A stretch of DNA of 64,000 nucleotides, from contig JAIQFD010000004.1 of NCBI GenBank assembly GCA_020073495.1, forward strand, positions 485,001 through 549,000, in the 5' to 3' direction. The notes under the pieces are model-generated. The model worked only from the letters and a program-made list of their open reading frames with translations. It made no database searches and was not told where the DNA came from. Below are positions 16,960-27,440 of the stretch, one piece after another. Origin of the DNA: Terriglobia bacterium (GTDB lineage Bacteria; Acidobacteriota; Terriglobia; Terriglobales; Acidobacteriaceae). The position numbers were made by a program, and so were the translations under genes. The number at the start of each line of letters is the position of its first letter. Position 1 is the first letter of the stretch.

Positions 16960-19095
16960 TCACGAAAAGAACGAGAACCCCATGAGCACGTTCTGGATCC
17001 AGACCACCCAGCGCAGGTACCACTTCTCCGGCGCCAGTTTCTCCGGCTGCCGGCGCACGCTGTTGTCAGTGCGCATGACCTCCAGCTTCCACTGGTGGCC
17101 GGGATCGACCTCCGCCAGTGCGATCCGCGGCTTGTTGACGTACTTGAACTTCTGCCAGCGGTACTGGCCGTCCCAGTGCTCCAGCACTTCGGAGCCATCT
17201 TCGAACTTCACGCGCACGGTGACAGGGAAGACCATCTCGCCCAGCCGCCGCACCAGCACCTCCGACTCGAAGGGCCCTCGCTCCTCATCCTCTTGCTCTT
17301 TCTTGTCTTGCTTGAACAGGGTGAGCTTGCCGTTCTCTGCGAAGTAGCCGTCTTTCCTGGGCGCGGGGCCGGTGGTGAACGACACCGCGTAGTCGAGATG
17401 TCCGGTTCCGTACAGCGTCTGATCGAAGAACCATTTCATATCGCGCCCGGAGACCTCGTTGACCGTGTTCATGAAGTCCGTGGCGTCGGGGTGCTTGAAG
17501 CGGTAGCGCAGCTGATAGGTGCGGATCACCTTCGGCCAGGCGTCGCCCAGCAAACCTTCGAGCGTGCGCAGGGTCAGCTCTGGCTTGTCGTACGCCTGCA
17601 CGCCATAGCTGGGGCGATGGAGGTCAAGCCACGCGTAGCGCTCCATGGCATCGGTCTCGGCCTGCTCCCAGTAGCGCTGCGTCGGCTGCCAGTGGTAGTT
17701 GGGGACGTATTCCAGATACTGTCCTATGGGGATGTTTCCAACCCCCTTCCACGGATACCGCGGGATGGGCAGCATCGCCCAGCGCACCGCTGGAACCGGC
17801 GCGCCGAACACCGGCTCGTAGAAGTAATTCGGGCCGTAAGCTTTCTCCAGGACCTTCCCCGTCGAGTAGGTGTTGAAGCCTTCGTCGAGCCAGGCCTCTT
17901 CGAACTCGTTGTTGCCCACCAGCCCGTACCAGAACTGGTGTCCGAACTCGTGCACGATGACCCCTTCCGGGCTGAGCTTGCGCGCGGCTGGCCAGTAGCT
18001 GGTCCCTGCGGTGAAGAAGGTCGGATACTCCATGCCGCCCGCGCCCAAGCCCCCGTAGGGCGGATCGACGAAGCTGAGCACGTCATACGGATACTTCCCG
18101 TACCAGATCCCGTACCACTTCAGCGCCGCGAATACCGCCTTGAAGTGCCGCTCGATCTGGGCGGAGTGTTCGCGCTGGATGAACAGCGTGACTTTGACGT
18201 CCTGGAGCCGCACTTCCTCCGCCGGCACGCCTTCCTTGCGCGACCACTCCGCGATCTCCGAGGGTGTCACCTGTTCGTCGGCCTTGAACATTCGGACCAG
18301 CTTCAGCACCTGCGATCTCGGTTGCGTGGTCCAGGCGAAGTCGTGGATGTCCTCCTGGTAGAACTCGTGGGTGGTGGAGCCGTCGCCGTTGTCCTTGGTG
18401 CTGCGCTCCTCGCCGCTGGCGGCGATCTCGAAATCCGCGGGCACGGTCAGGTTCACGTCGAAGGCGCCGTAGTCGGCGAAGAACTCGGTCGAGGTGTGGA
18501 ACTGGTGGCAGTTCCAGCCGCCCGTGGCGCGGTGACGATCGCCGGCTCCTTCGTAGACGCCCGGCTTGGGGAACCACTGCGCCACCAGGAAGAAATTGTC
18601 GTGGAACCCAGTGCGGGCTAATACGTGCGGCAGCTTCGACGTCCACTCGATCTCGATCGTGACTCGCCCATTCGCCGGGATCGCCTTCGTCAGCGGCACG
18701 CGCATGACCGTCTGGTCTTCGGGATTGCCGTCGTCGGGCTGGATGTACTGCATCTTCGACGTCAGGTCCTCGCCGTCCACCTTGATAGAGTGGACCGTGA
18801 CATAGCCCCACGCGTCCGCCTCGTCGCGGAACTTCACCCGGCGGCTGTCCGCGCCTCCTTCGCGGAAGAAAGTGCTGAGGTTGTTCTTGAAGGCGTTGAG
18901 ATATAGGTGGAATTGCAGATCGGGAATGTTGTCCGTCGTGTGGTTGCGCCACTGGATGACTTCATGGCCCTTGATGGTCTTGGCCTTGGCGTCCAGACGC
19001 GCGTCGATCTTGTACTGCACGATGGGGTCGGGAATGAACTTCGCTTGCGCCGCGATCGCCGCGAATAGCAGCGTTAGCACCAACATCTTTCGCAT
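16960..19095 (-). CDS. M1-family zinc aminopeptidase, exported
   Basis: A gluzincin peptidase of about 711 residues. After a signal peptide (KMLVLTLLFAAIAAQA) comes the N-terminal beta-saddle domain. The catalytic domain has the exopeptidase-type motif GAGGMEYPTFF (a variant of GAMEN) and the zinc site VIVHEFGHQFWYG, with the third ligand Glu in EEAWLDEGFNTYS. These place the active site near residues 345-405. It is likely periplasmic and would release N-terminal residues from peptides. I chose the ATG at 19095, which has GAGG at good spacing. A GTG at 19107 would add four residues but overlaps that site. It sits between two copies of the CCGCAGAGA palindrome. Confidence 0.88.
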   Translation of the reverse strand: MRKMLVLTLLFAAIAAQAKFIPDPIVQYKIDARLDAKAKTIKGHEVIQWRNHTTDNIPDLQFHLYLNAFKNNLSTFFREGGADSRRVKFRDEADAWGYVTVHSIKVDGEDLTSKMQYIQPDDGNPEDQTVMRVPLTKAIPANGRVTIEIEWTSKLPHVLARTGFHDNFFLVAQWFPKPGVYEGAGDRHRATGGWNCHQFHTSTEFFADYGAFDVNLTVPADFEIAASGEERSTKDNGDGSTTHEFYQEDIHDFAWTTQPRSQVLKLVRMFKADEQVTPSEIAEWSRKEGVPAEEVRLQDVKVTLFIQREHSAQIERHFKAVFAALKWYGIWYGKYPYDVLSFVDPPYGGLGAGGMEYPTFFTAGTSYWPAARKLSPEGVIVHEFGHQFWYGLVGNNEFEEAWLDEGFNTYSTGKVLEKAYGPNYFYEPVFGAPVPAVRWAMLPIPRYPWKGVGNIPIGQYLEYVPNYHWQPTQRYWEQAETDAMERYAWLDLHRPSYGVQAYDKPELTLRTLEGLLGDAWPKVIRTYQLRYRFKHPDATDFMNTVNEVSGRDMKWFFDQTLYGTGHLDYAVSFTTGPAPRKDGYFAENGKLTLFKQDKKEQEDEERGPFESEVLVRRLGEMVFPVTVRVKFEDGSEVLEHWDGQYRWQKFKYVNKPRIALAEVDPGHQWKLEVMRTDNSVRRQPEKLAPEKWYLRWVVWIQNVLMGFSFFS

Positions 19096-19107
19096 TCCCG
19101 ACCTCAC

Positions 19108-19182
19108 AATCTAACCGCAGAGATCGCAGAGCAGACGAGAATGAATTCCTCTGCGATCCCTGCGTTCTCTGCGGTGAAATTC
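19108..19182. repeat. Intergenic palindrome (CCGCAGAGA family), copy 2
   Basis: AACCGCAGAGATCGCAGAGC on the left and CTCTGCGATCCCTGCG plus TTCTCTGCGG on the right form a long imperfect hairpin. As with copy 1, it fills the whole gap between two same-strand genes. Confidence 0.8.
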
Positions 19183-20127
19183 TTATGCCGTCAATACAAC
19201 CTTTCCGTAATTCTTCCGCTCCAGCAGCAGGCGCACGCCGTCCGCGGCTTGCTCGAGCGGCAGCGTGTGGCCGACGACCGGCCGGATGCGCCCTTTCGAC
19301 GCCCATCCGAAAAGGTCCTGCACGGCCATCTGCATCAGCTCCGGTTCCGACGCCAACGGCGTGAGCCACAGATTATGCACGCTGGCGTTTTTCGAGAACA
19401 GAGTCAGGAAATCGTAGATCGGCAGCTTTCCAGTCGCGCTGCCGTAGATCACGATGTGTCCAAGATGTGCCAGGCAACGCGCACTCTTCACGGTGTGCTC
19501 TCCGCCCAGCATCTCGAAGACGATGTTCACGCCCCTGCCGCCCGTCTGCTCAGCGATCGCCTGCTCGTAATCGCTGTTCTTGTAATTGATCGGGTGGTCG
19601 AGCCCGAGCTCCCGCACGCGCGCCAGCTTCTCGTCCGACGATGCGGTGCCCCACATCTCGACTTCAAAGACTTTGCCCAGTTGTACCGCCGCCGTGCCCA
19701 CTCCGCCTGCGGCGGCGTGGATCAGGACGCGGTCGTCAGGTTTTGCGTCGGCCATCCAATACGCGAAGTACGCGGTGAAGAAGTTGACCGGGAACGCAGC
19801 GGCCTCGGCGGCGGACCAATTTGCGGGAATATCGAGCAACGAGTGTCCCGGGACCGCGATCCGTTCGGCGAACGCGCCGCCCGCGCCGGCAAAACCCATC
19901 ACGCGGCGGCCTGTGCCCTCGACCGTACCCGCGAATTCCAGTCCCGGGACGAAGGGCGGCTGCGGCCCGCCGGGATAGAGGCCCATCGCCATCATGCTGT
20001 CGGCGAAGTTGACCCCGATCGCCTCGATCTTGACCAGCACCTCGCCCGCGCGGGGTTGCGGGTCGGGGACTTCCTGCATCTGCATGACCTCGGGACCGCC
20101 CGGCCGCGTTACCACGATCGCTTTCAT
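19183..20127 (-). CDS. NAD(P)-dependent quinone oxidoreductase-like (MDR superfamily)
   Basis: A medium-chain dehydrogenase/reductase of 314 residues, zinc-independent type. The GroES-like N-terminal domain (MKAIVVTRPGGPEVMQMQEV, then VLVKIEAIGVNFAD) precedes a Rossmann domain with VLIHAAAGGVGTAAVQLGK and GADR-like contacts. No zinc-ligand cysteine set is present, which fits quinone oxidoreductase or enoyl-reductase members such as QorA. It would reduce quinones or alpha,beta-unsaturated carbonyls with NADPH; the exact substrate is not predictable. It is on the same strand as the M1 peptidase downstream. A stem-and-U-tract terminator on the same strand lies about 135 bases upstream, so this gene has its own promoter or depends on read-through. 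Confidence 0.85.
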   Translation of the reverse strand: MKAIVVTRPGGPEVMQMQEVPDPQPRAGEVLVKIEAIGVNFADSMMAMGLYPGGPQPPFVPGLEFAGTVEGTGRRVMGFAGAGGAFAERIAVPGHSLLDIPANWSAAEAAAFPVNFFTAYFAYWMADAKPDDRVLIHAAAGGVGTAAVQLGKVFEVEMWGTASSDEKLARVRELGLDHPINYKNSDYEQAIAEQTGGRGVNIVFEMLGGEHTVKSARCLAHLGHIVIYGSATGKLPIYDFLTLFSKNASVHNLWLTPLASEPELMQMAVQDLFGWASKGRIRPVVGHTLPLEQAADGVRLLLERKNYGKVVLTA

Positions 20128-20261
20128 GCGCGCTCCTCGAAACCGGAGATTCTATACCCTGGGCGGGGAAAAGAGACTTCATCGCGGAGAATGCAACGAT
20201 CGCAAAGAAGGAAATTTCGATATCGAGAGGCGCAGCAACTGAGTACCAAAAGTACTGAAAC

Positions 20262-20303
20262 AAAAAAACCGGCGCGTTCTCCCCCGAGAATTTTTGCGCC
20301 GGT
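20262..20303 (-). terminator. Rho-independent terminator on the minus strand
   Basis: Read on the minus strand: ACCGGCGC, an inner hairpin TTCTC-GGGG-GAGAA, GCGCCGGT, then seven T. This is a strong intrinsic terminator, yet no protein gene lies just upstream on that strand. It therefore probably ends a non-coding transcript. Confidence 0.75.
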
Positions 20304-20465
20304 CTTTCTGGTCCCCTGTCAGGCAAGAGACCAATGGCCGCTCATCTCCCCTTAACGGGTTCGGCCCAACTTCGCCGGCGCCGGATTGCCGCGCCAGGCT
20401 TGCAGGGGCGCTTGCGCGCTCCCTTGTCACAATGCGTCCTGGTGTTGCCCTGGTCAACAGCAAAT
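20262..20465 (-). ncRNA. Candidate structured small RNA ending at the terminator
   Basis: On the minus strand the roughly 200 bases before the terminator contain successive stable hairpins: TGTTG-ACCAGGG-CAACA near 20460, CCGGCGCCGG near 20375, and TGGTCTC...GGGACCA at about 20309-20335. No open frame with a ribosome site is present. I could not match it to tmRNA, SRP RNA, RNase P RNA or a clear 6S RNA, and I see no convincing promoter. The presence of a strong terminator with no gene is the main support. Confidence 0.28.
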
Positions 20466-20689
20466 CTCGGTCGTGTGTTGATATATCGGATAACCGGCAA
20501 ACCCGTGCGCCGGCCCCCGGCTGGTATATACTTCCGGCTGTTCCTGGTTGATGAGTCCCTCAGGGACGGTTTTTCCCTGCCGGACTGCGGAGCATCCCCT
20601 GTCATCACCTCATACGCTCCGCGATAAAGGTTAGATAGCTGTGCGGGACCGTTCCGCCACCAGTGTCGGTGGTGGACTCAGGAGGCCCC

Positions 20690-21829
20690 ATGGATCTGGT
20701 TTTCATACGCATTTTTTTTGTCGCGATAGTGGTTGTAGCGTGCGCGGTGCTCCAGCCGTTCGGACTGCACCGCCTTCTGGCCGCGATTGCCGGCGCCGCC
20801 ATCGGCTTGGCGGTGGTACTGTTCGAGTTCCGGCTTCGCTCGGTCAGCCTCAAACGCCTGATCGGCGCCGCCATCGGCAGCATTCTCGGCATCTTCGGCG
20901 CCTACCTGTTCAGCCTGGTGATCGGCAGCAGCATCGAGCGCGGGCCCACCCAGGCCTTTCTCCAGCTCATGGTCATGCTCCTGATGGCTTACGTCGGGCT
21001 GGTCGTGGGCGCTTCGAAGGGTGAGCTGCTGAACCTGGCCGCGCTGGGCGGCATTTTCGGCGGCGAAAAGCAGACCAAGAAGCAGTTCAAGATCCTGGAC
21101 ACCTCGGTCATCATCGACGGCCGCATCGCCGACATCGCCGAAACCGGCTTCCTCGACGGCGTGTTGGTCATCCCCCAGTTCGTCCTCCGCGAGCTCCAAC
21201 TGGTGGCCGATTCCGCCGACTCGCTGAAGCGCAACCGCGGGCGGCGCGGCCTCGACATCCTGGCGCGCATCCAGAAGATCGCCACCCTCGACGTCTCCAT
21301 CGTGGAAGACGATTTTCCCGCCGTGCGCGAAGTGGACATGAAGCTGATCGAGCTGGCCAAGGTCTACGACGGCAAGATCGTCACCAACGACTTCAATCTG
21401 AACAAGGTGGCCCAGCTCCACGGCGTGCCCGTGCTCAACATCAACGAGCTGGCCAACTCCCTGAAGCCGATCGTGCTGCCCGGCGAGATCATGCGCGTCT
21501 TCATCCTCAAGGAAGGCAAGGAGTACAACCAGGGCGTCGCCTACCTGGACGACGGGACCATGGTGGTGGTGGATAATGCGCGCAAGATGATCGGCAAGAA
21601 CGTGGACATCGCCGTCACCTCGGTCCTGCAGACCACCGCGGGCAAGATGATCTTCGGCAAGTTCGACGACCGCTCCATGGCCACGGCTACTTCCCGGGAC
21701 GCCGCGCCGCCGCGCGCCGAAAGTGGGCCGTCGCGTCGGCCGCAGTCCATCGTCGCCGAGCCTCCACGCCCGCAGCCGGCTGCACCCGCTGCGGCAACGA
21801 CTCCCACTCCCGGCTCCAGCCACGAGTGA
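20690..21829 (+). CDS. Membrane PIN-TRAM domain protein (YacL-like)
   Basis: A 379-residue protein with an N-terminal membrane part of about four helices (FIRIFFVAIVVVACAVL, LAAIAGAAIGLAVVLFEF, GSILGIFGAYLFSLVIG, LMVMLLMAYVGLVVG). A PIN nuclease domain follows with acidic residues in ILDTSVIIDGRI, FVLREL and IVTNDFNLN. A TRAM domain (PGEIMRVFILKEGKEYNQGV, GTMVVVDNARKMIGK) lies near residues 270-330, and the tail is Pro/Ala-rich. YacL-type proteins are presumed membrane-tethered RNases. The ATG at 20690 has GGAGG seven bases upstream; an in-frame GTG at 20663 lacks such a site. It lies upstream of ispD by 81 bases. Confidence 0.87.
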   Translation: MDLVFIRIFFVAIVVVACAVLQPFGLHRLLAAIAGAAIGLAVVLFEFRLRSVSLKRLIGAAIGSILGIFGAYLFSLVIGSSIERGPTQAFLQLMVMLLMAYVGLVVGASKGELLNLAALGGIFGGEKQTKKQFKILDTSVIIDGRIADIAETGFLDGVLVIPQFVLRELQLVADSADSLKRNRGRRGLDILARIQKIATLDVSIVEDDFPAVREVDMKLIELAKVYDGKIVTNDFNLNKVAQLHGVPVLNINELANSLKPIVLPGEIMRVFILKEGKEYNQGVAYLDDGTMVVVDNARKMIGKNVDIAVTSVLQTTAGKMIFGKFDDRSMATATSRDAAPPRAESGPSRRPQSIVAEPPRPQPAAPAAATTPTPGSSHE

Positions 21830-21910
21830 TCTTCGACCCGGGGCAGGCTCGGGCGCCTGCCCCCTAAGCTCCTGCCGCCTGCCTCCTGCTGTTATACTTT
21901 CCGCCCCCGT

Positions 21911-22651
21911 ATGAAGGTCGTCGTCATCATTCCGGCCGCGGGCCTCGGTACCCGGATGACCAGCGCTGCCAAGGGCAAGCGGCTGGCGCCCTCCAAGCAG
22001 TTCACCGAGATCAACGGTGTGCCCATCCTGGTGCACACCGTACGAAAGTTCGTCGCGATTCCCCAGGTCACCGACATCTACGTCGCCCTGCGCCAGCCCG
22101 AGATGGCGCAAACGGAGGAGCGGCTGAAGAAAGAAGTGGCCGGCAAGCGCCTGCACGTGGTCGAAGGCGGCGAACACCGCCAGGAATCGGTGGCCAACGC
22201 TCTGCGCGCGGTGGCGGCCGCCCCCGACGACATCGTCCTCGTGCACGACGCGGTCCGCCCGTTCGTGGACGCCGACATCATCGGAAGCGTGATCGCCGCC
22301 GCCCAGAAGTACGGCGCCGCCATCGCCGGCCTGCCCGCCACCGACACGGTCAAGCAGGTGGAGCGCACCGCCGAGGGGGCCATTGTCACTTCCACCATCC
22401 CGCGCGAGCGCGTGGTTATGGCCCAGACCCCGCAGGGCTTTCGCTACGAGGTGCTCAAGAAGGTATTTGACGAGGCCCAGGCCGACGGCTTCACCGGTAC
22501 CGACGAGGCCTCGCTGGCCGAACGCGCCGGCCGCGAAGTCGCCGTGGTCATGGGCTCGGCCCGCAATATCAAGATCACCACTCCGGCCGACATGGAACTC
22601 GCCGAACTCTTCATGTCCCAGGACTCACGGCGAAAGGCGCTCACAGGCTGA
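21911..22651 (+). CDS. ispD: 2-C-methyl-D-erythritol 4-phosphate cytidylyltransferase
   Basis: Third step of the MEP isoprenoid pathway: couples MEP with CTP to CDP-methylerythritol. The 246-residue product has the nucleotidyl-transfer signature IIPAAGLGTRM with downstream Lys (KGKRLAPSKQF), DDIVLVHDAVRPFV for metal and substrate contacts, and TPQGFRYEVL plus GTDEASLAE near the C-terminus. The loop between GTRM and the lysine is slightly longer than usual. It is immediately upstream of ispF, a common pairing; the 91-base gap is an AT-rich palindrome of the same family as at 12590. Confidence 0.93.
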   Translation: MKVVVIIPAAGLGTRMTSAAKGKRLAPSKQFTEINGVPILVHTVRKFVAIPQVTDIYVALRQPEMAQTEERLKKEVAGKRLHVVEGGEHRQESVANALRAVAAAPDDIVLVHDAVRPFVDADIIGSVIAAAQKYGAAIAGLPATDTVKQVERTAEGAIVTSTIPRERVVMAQTPQGFRYEVLKKVFDEAQADGFTGTDEASLAERAGREVAVVMGSARNIKITTPADMELAELFMSQDSRRKALTG

Positions 22652-22742
22652 AGTACGATTTGTGATTTGTAATTTGTAAAGTACGTACGCAGCGCATCAG
22701 CCCTGCACAACTTTGCAAATTTCAAATTACAAATTACCAATC
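22652..22742. repeat. AT-rich intergenic palindrome between ispD and ispF
   Basis: GATTTGTGATTTGTAATTTG on the left and AAATTTCAAATTACAAATTA on the right. It is near-identical in words and layout to the element at 12590-12668 and occupies the whole gap. Confidence 0.78.
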
Positions 22743-23282
22743 ATGCGTATCGGTTACGGCTTCGACTCTCACGAATTCGAGAAGGACCTGCCGCTGAAGA
22801 TCGGCGGTGTGCTGCTGCCGCACCACAGCGGCCTCGCCGGCCACTCCGACGGCGACGTGCTCCTCCACGCGCTGACCGACGCGCTGTTGGGCGCGATCTC
22901 TGCCGGCGACATCGGGGGCTATTTCCCGCCCAACGATCCCAAGTGGAAGGGCGCGGACTCGGTGGTGTTCGTCCAGGAAACGGTGAAACGTGTCGAGCGC
23001 GCCGGCTACATGATCTCCAACGTCGACTCCACGTTGATCCTCCAGGAGCCGAAGATCGGGCCCTACGTGCCGCGCCTGAAGATGCGCTTGTCCTCCCTGC
23101 TGAACACAGCTCCGGACAACATCAGCGTCAAAGCCAAGACCCCCGAGGGCCTGGGCACCCAGAACGCGGCCATCGCCCACGTGGTGGTGCTCTTGCAGCG
23201 GCGCGAGCAGCGTTCCGGACGCAAGCGGCTCAAGGCCGCCGCCCGCCGCCCCCGCTCCCGCGCCAAGCCCGTTAAGCGCTGA
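22743..23282 (+). CDS. ispF: 2-C-methyl-D-erythritol 2,4-cyclodiphosphate synthase
   Basis: Fifth step of the MEP pathway: cyclises CDP-ME 2-phosphate to MEcPP with release of CMP. The zinc-ligand motif is in YGFDSHEF, the core is GHSDGDVLLHALTDALLGA, and DIGGYFPPNDPKWKG and LGTQNAAIAHVVVLL complete the family signature at about 158 residues. Beyond that the protein carries about 20 extra, very basic residues (RKRLKAAARRPRSRAKPVKR). The ATG at 22743 was chosen because upstream in-frame codons lie in the palindrome. It is convergent with ftsH. Confidence 0.93.
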   Translation: MRIGYGFDSHEFEKDLPLKIGGVLLPHHSGLAGHSDGDVLLHALTDALLGAISAGDIGGYFPPNDPKWKGADSVVFVQETVKRVERAGYMISNVDSTLILQEPKIGPYVPRLKMRLSSLLNTAPDNISVKAKTPEGLGTQNAAIAHVVVLLQRREQRSGRKRLKAAARRPRSRAKPVKR

Positions 23283-23380
23283 ACGGGTGGCGCAGCCGCC
23301 CTGGGTTGCGTGCGATCGCCCAAGAACTAAGGGCGACCGTTCAGGTCGCCCTCTGATAACTGACAACTGGCAACTGCCAA

Positions 23381-25291
<1,911 letters not shown>

Positions 25292-25428
25292 TGTCTCACC
25301 TCTGATTCCCTGCCCACCCCAAAGATCCCCTGGGCCCGTTTAGATGCCCTCATGCCGGGCGATTCTTCTTTATAAATTGTAAACCCTTTTCTTGCGGAAA
25401 GGTTCCGGCTGAAGGGGCCCGAAAGCGG

Positions 25429-25998
25429 CTACGATCGGGTCGAGGCGGCCAGCGAAGGCCGTTGCGCGGTCGACGCGATATAAGGCAGGTTCCGCCCCAC
25501 CTGGGGCGCCCCCAGCCCGTAGCCCACCACGTACGATTCGTCGATCAGGAACCCGAAATAATCCGGCTGCAGCGACACCCTCCGCTCCGACTGCTTGTCC
25601 AGGAAGGTCACCAGCTTCACCGACGCCGCTCCCCGGCCCAGCAGGTTCCGCATCAGGAACTCGCTGGTCACCCCCGACTGCACCAGCGCCTCGATCAGGA
25701 TCACGTGCTGCCCCTTCACGTCCAGTTCCGGCGTAAAGAAGATCGACACGGTGTTCCCCTGCTCGTTGTGCTCCGGCTTGATGAACAGGCACACCACCGG
25801 CAGGTCGATGGCGCGCACCAGGTCGGCGGTGAACATGAATCCGTTCTCCAGCACCGACACGGCGTGGATGGTCTTGCCCTTGTAGTCCTCGGTGATTTGC
25901 CGCGCCAGCTCCTTCACGCGCTTCTGGATCTGCTCCGTGGTGACCAGGATCTTCAGGCCACTCCGGATGTCCTCGGGTTCGCTGCCTTGGGGCGTCAT
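25429..25998 (-). CDS. hpt: Hypoxanthine phosphoribosyltransferase-family protein lacking key catalytic motifs
   Basis: By position and overall sequence this is the HPRT of the tilS-hpt-ftsH operon: EQIQKRVKELARQITEDYKGK, FTADLVRAIDLPV, ASVKLVTFLDK and VVGYGL match the family along its 189 residues. However, the diphosphate loop LKGA is LENG (50-53). The PRPP motif, normally EDIIDTG, is EALVQSG (103-109), so the second acidic residue and the catalytic Asp are lost. The Asp after GYGL is Gly163, and the flexible SY loop is replaced. It is therefore probably not an active purine salvage enzyme. The ATG at 25998 overlaps the tilS stop as ATGA, implying coupled translation. In firmicutes HprT with TilS influences ftsH expression, so a regulatory role is plausible. 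Confidence 0.8.
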   Translation of the reverse strand: MTPQGSEPEDIRSGLKILVTTEQIQKRVKELARQITEDYKGKTIHAVSVLENGFMFTADLVRAIDLPVVCLFIKPEHNEQGNTVSIFFTPELDVKGQHVILIEALVQSGVTSEFLMRNLLGRGAASVKLVTFLDKQSERRVSLQPDYFGFLIDESYVVGYGLGAPQVGRNLPYIASTAQRPSLAASTRS

Positions 25999-27440
25999 GG
26001 TTTGTCCTGCCCGCCTGCAATCTCCTCGATGACCACCATCTTCCTGCAATCCGGCTCGGCCAAGCACTCACGGCCCGGCGGGAACCCCCGCACCCACACG
26101 ATCCTCTCCCTGCTCACTGCGACCGGCCACCGGCTCCGCTCCGCTGTCGGCACACGTCTTTCCTGCAGCAGCTCTTTCAGCTTTTTTTCGGACTTCGAAT
26201 GCGCCGGCCAGAATCGGTCTCCGGCACGCCAGTTCCGGACCACCAGTTCCGCTGCGAGTTTTTTCGGGTCCCAAGCTTTGGCTGGATTATACCCCGACCC
26301 CTTGGCCTCACTTGCCACGAAATACGCCTTGACCACCGTGCCTAATTCGGGAACCCTTACCTCGCCGGGCACGGGGAGCGAATGCTCGAATCGGCATGCT
26401 TTCGCTTCGCCGGCTCGCTCGAAGCGAAGTCCCTCTGGTCCATGACGGACACGCCAGGCCTCCCCGACTTCCAGCTCTTTCCCGGAGGGCCCGCTCGCCA
26501 GCTTCCTGACCCGCTCGACATCCGGAAACTCCAGCCGCGCGCCGGCCTCTTCGGCGACCGCGCGATAGACGCGACGCTGCATGGCCAGCGGCCAGGTCGC
26601 CAGGACATTCAGGACCTGGCGCGCCACCGCACCCTTGCCCAGATACCCGTGTTCCTTGGCCTCGGCCAGCCATTCGCTCACCAGCCAGTCCCAATATTCT
26701 TCCTCGCCGCGCGCGATCTCCGCGACGTCCGCGAGGACGTCGACCACGCCCGGATTGAAGTCACGTTCCAGCAGCGGTAGCAAGCTGTGACGGATCCGGT
26801 TGCGCAGATGCCGCTGGTCGCGATTGCTAGCATCCTCCCGCCAATCCTGTCCCAGCGTCTGTAAGTACGCTTCGACCTCCCGCCGCCGCACTCCGAGCAT
26901 CGGCCGCACGATGGCGCGGGTTCCTTCGTGTTCCTTTGTGTCTGCCTTCGTGTTGAGTCCTTTCTCCGCCCACTGGATAGGATGGATCCCGGCCAGCCCT
27001 TTTGTCCCAGCTCCCCGGATCAGCCGCATCAGCACCGTCTCCGCCTGGTCGTCGGCCGTGTGCGCGGTCGCAACCTTGTCTGCCTCGCCCGACTCCAGCA
27101 GCGACCGGAAGTACCCGTACCGTAGCTCCCGTCCCGCCGCCTCCAGGCTCATGTTTTCCGACTCCGCGTACTGCGGGACGTCTCCCGACGAGCGCAGGAA
27201 CTGGAGCCCGTACCTGTGCGCCAGCGCCCCCACGAAATCCTCGTCTCTCTGGGCTTCCGTGCCCCGGATCTTGTGGTTGAAGTGCGCCACCGAGAGCACG
27301 ATTCCTAACTCATCCTTGAGCTCCAGCAGGACGCGCAGCAGGGCCACCGAGTCCGCGCCTCCCGACACCGCCACCACCACGCGGTCTCCCGCACGCATCA
27401 ACTCATGCTCTCGGATGTATTGGATAACCTTATCCTTCAC
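25995..27440 (-). CDS. tilS: tRNA(Ile)-lysidine synthase
   Basis: Modifies the wobble C of tRNA-Ile2 to lysidine with ATP and lysine, switching both charging and decoding. The 481-residue length is that of the long form. The N-terminal PP-loop is VAVSGGADSVALLRVL (about residue 25), followed by AHFNHKIRG and ATAHTADDQAETVLMRLIRGAG, all typical. The C-terminal third has the substrate-binding domain (ELVVRNWRAGDRFWPAH and KKLKELLQERRVP). Its start overlaps the thiL stop by four bases and its stop overlaps the HPRT-like start by four, so the three are translated as a tight cluster. Confidence 0.94.
   Translation of the reverse strand: MKDKVIQYIREHELMRAGDRVVVAVSGGADSVALLRVLLELKDELGIVLSVAHFNHKIRGTEAQRDEDFVGALAHRYGLQFLRSSGDVPQYAESENMSLEAAGRELRYGYFRSLLESGEADKVATAHTADDQAETVLMRLIRGAGTKGLAGIHPIQWAEKGLNTKADTKEHEGTRAIVRPMLGVRRREVEAYLQTLGQDWREDASNRDQRHLRNRIRHSLLPLLERDFNPGVVDVLADVAEIARGEEEYWDWLVSEWLAEAKEHGYLGKGAVARQVLNVLATWPLAMQRRVYRAVAEEAGARLEFPDVERVRKLASGPSGKELEVGEAWRVRHGPEGLRFERAGEAKACRFEHSLPVPGEVRVPELGTVVKAYFVASEAKGSGYNPAKAWDPKKLAAELVVRNWRAGDRFWPAHSKSEKKLKELLQERRVPTAERSRWPVAVSRERIVWVRGFPPGRECLAEPDCRKMVVIEEIAGGQDKP

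Larger units (their letters stand above)
20128..20689. other. 562-base gene-free region with several hairpins
   Basis: No protein gene is supported here. Going left to right it contains: degenerate repeat words (20160-20240), a minus-strand terminator (20262-20303), further stable hairpins up to about 20460, a TATATA box at 20525-20530 and, on the plus strand, a short hairpin GTCCC-TCA-GGGAC followed by GGTTTTT near 20555-20575. The last 20 bases are the ribosome site of the PIN-TRAM gene. Confidence 0.6.

Noticed and set aside
16003-18621. An 872-codon plus-strand frame across the membrane protein and M1 peptidase genes
   Set aside because: It is antisense to two well-supported minus-strand genes and runs through the palindromic repeat between them.
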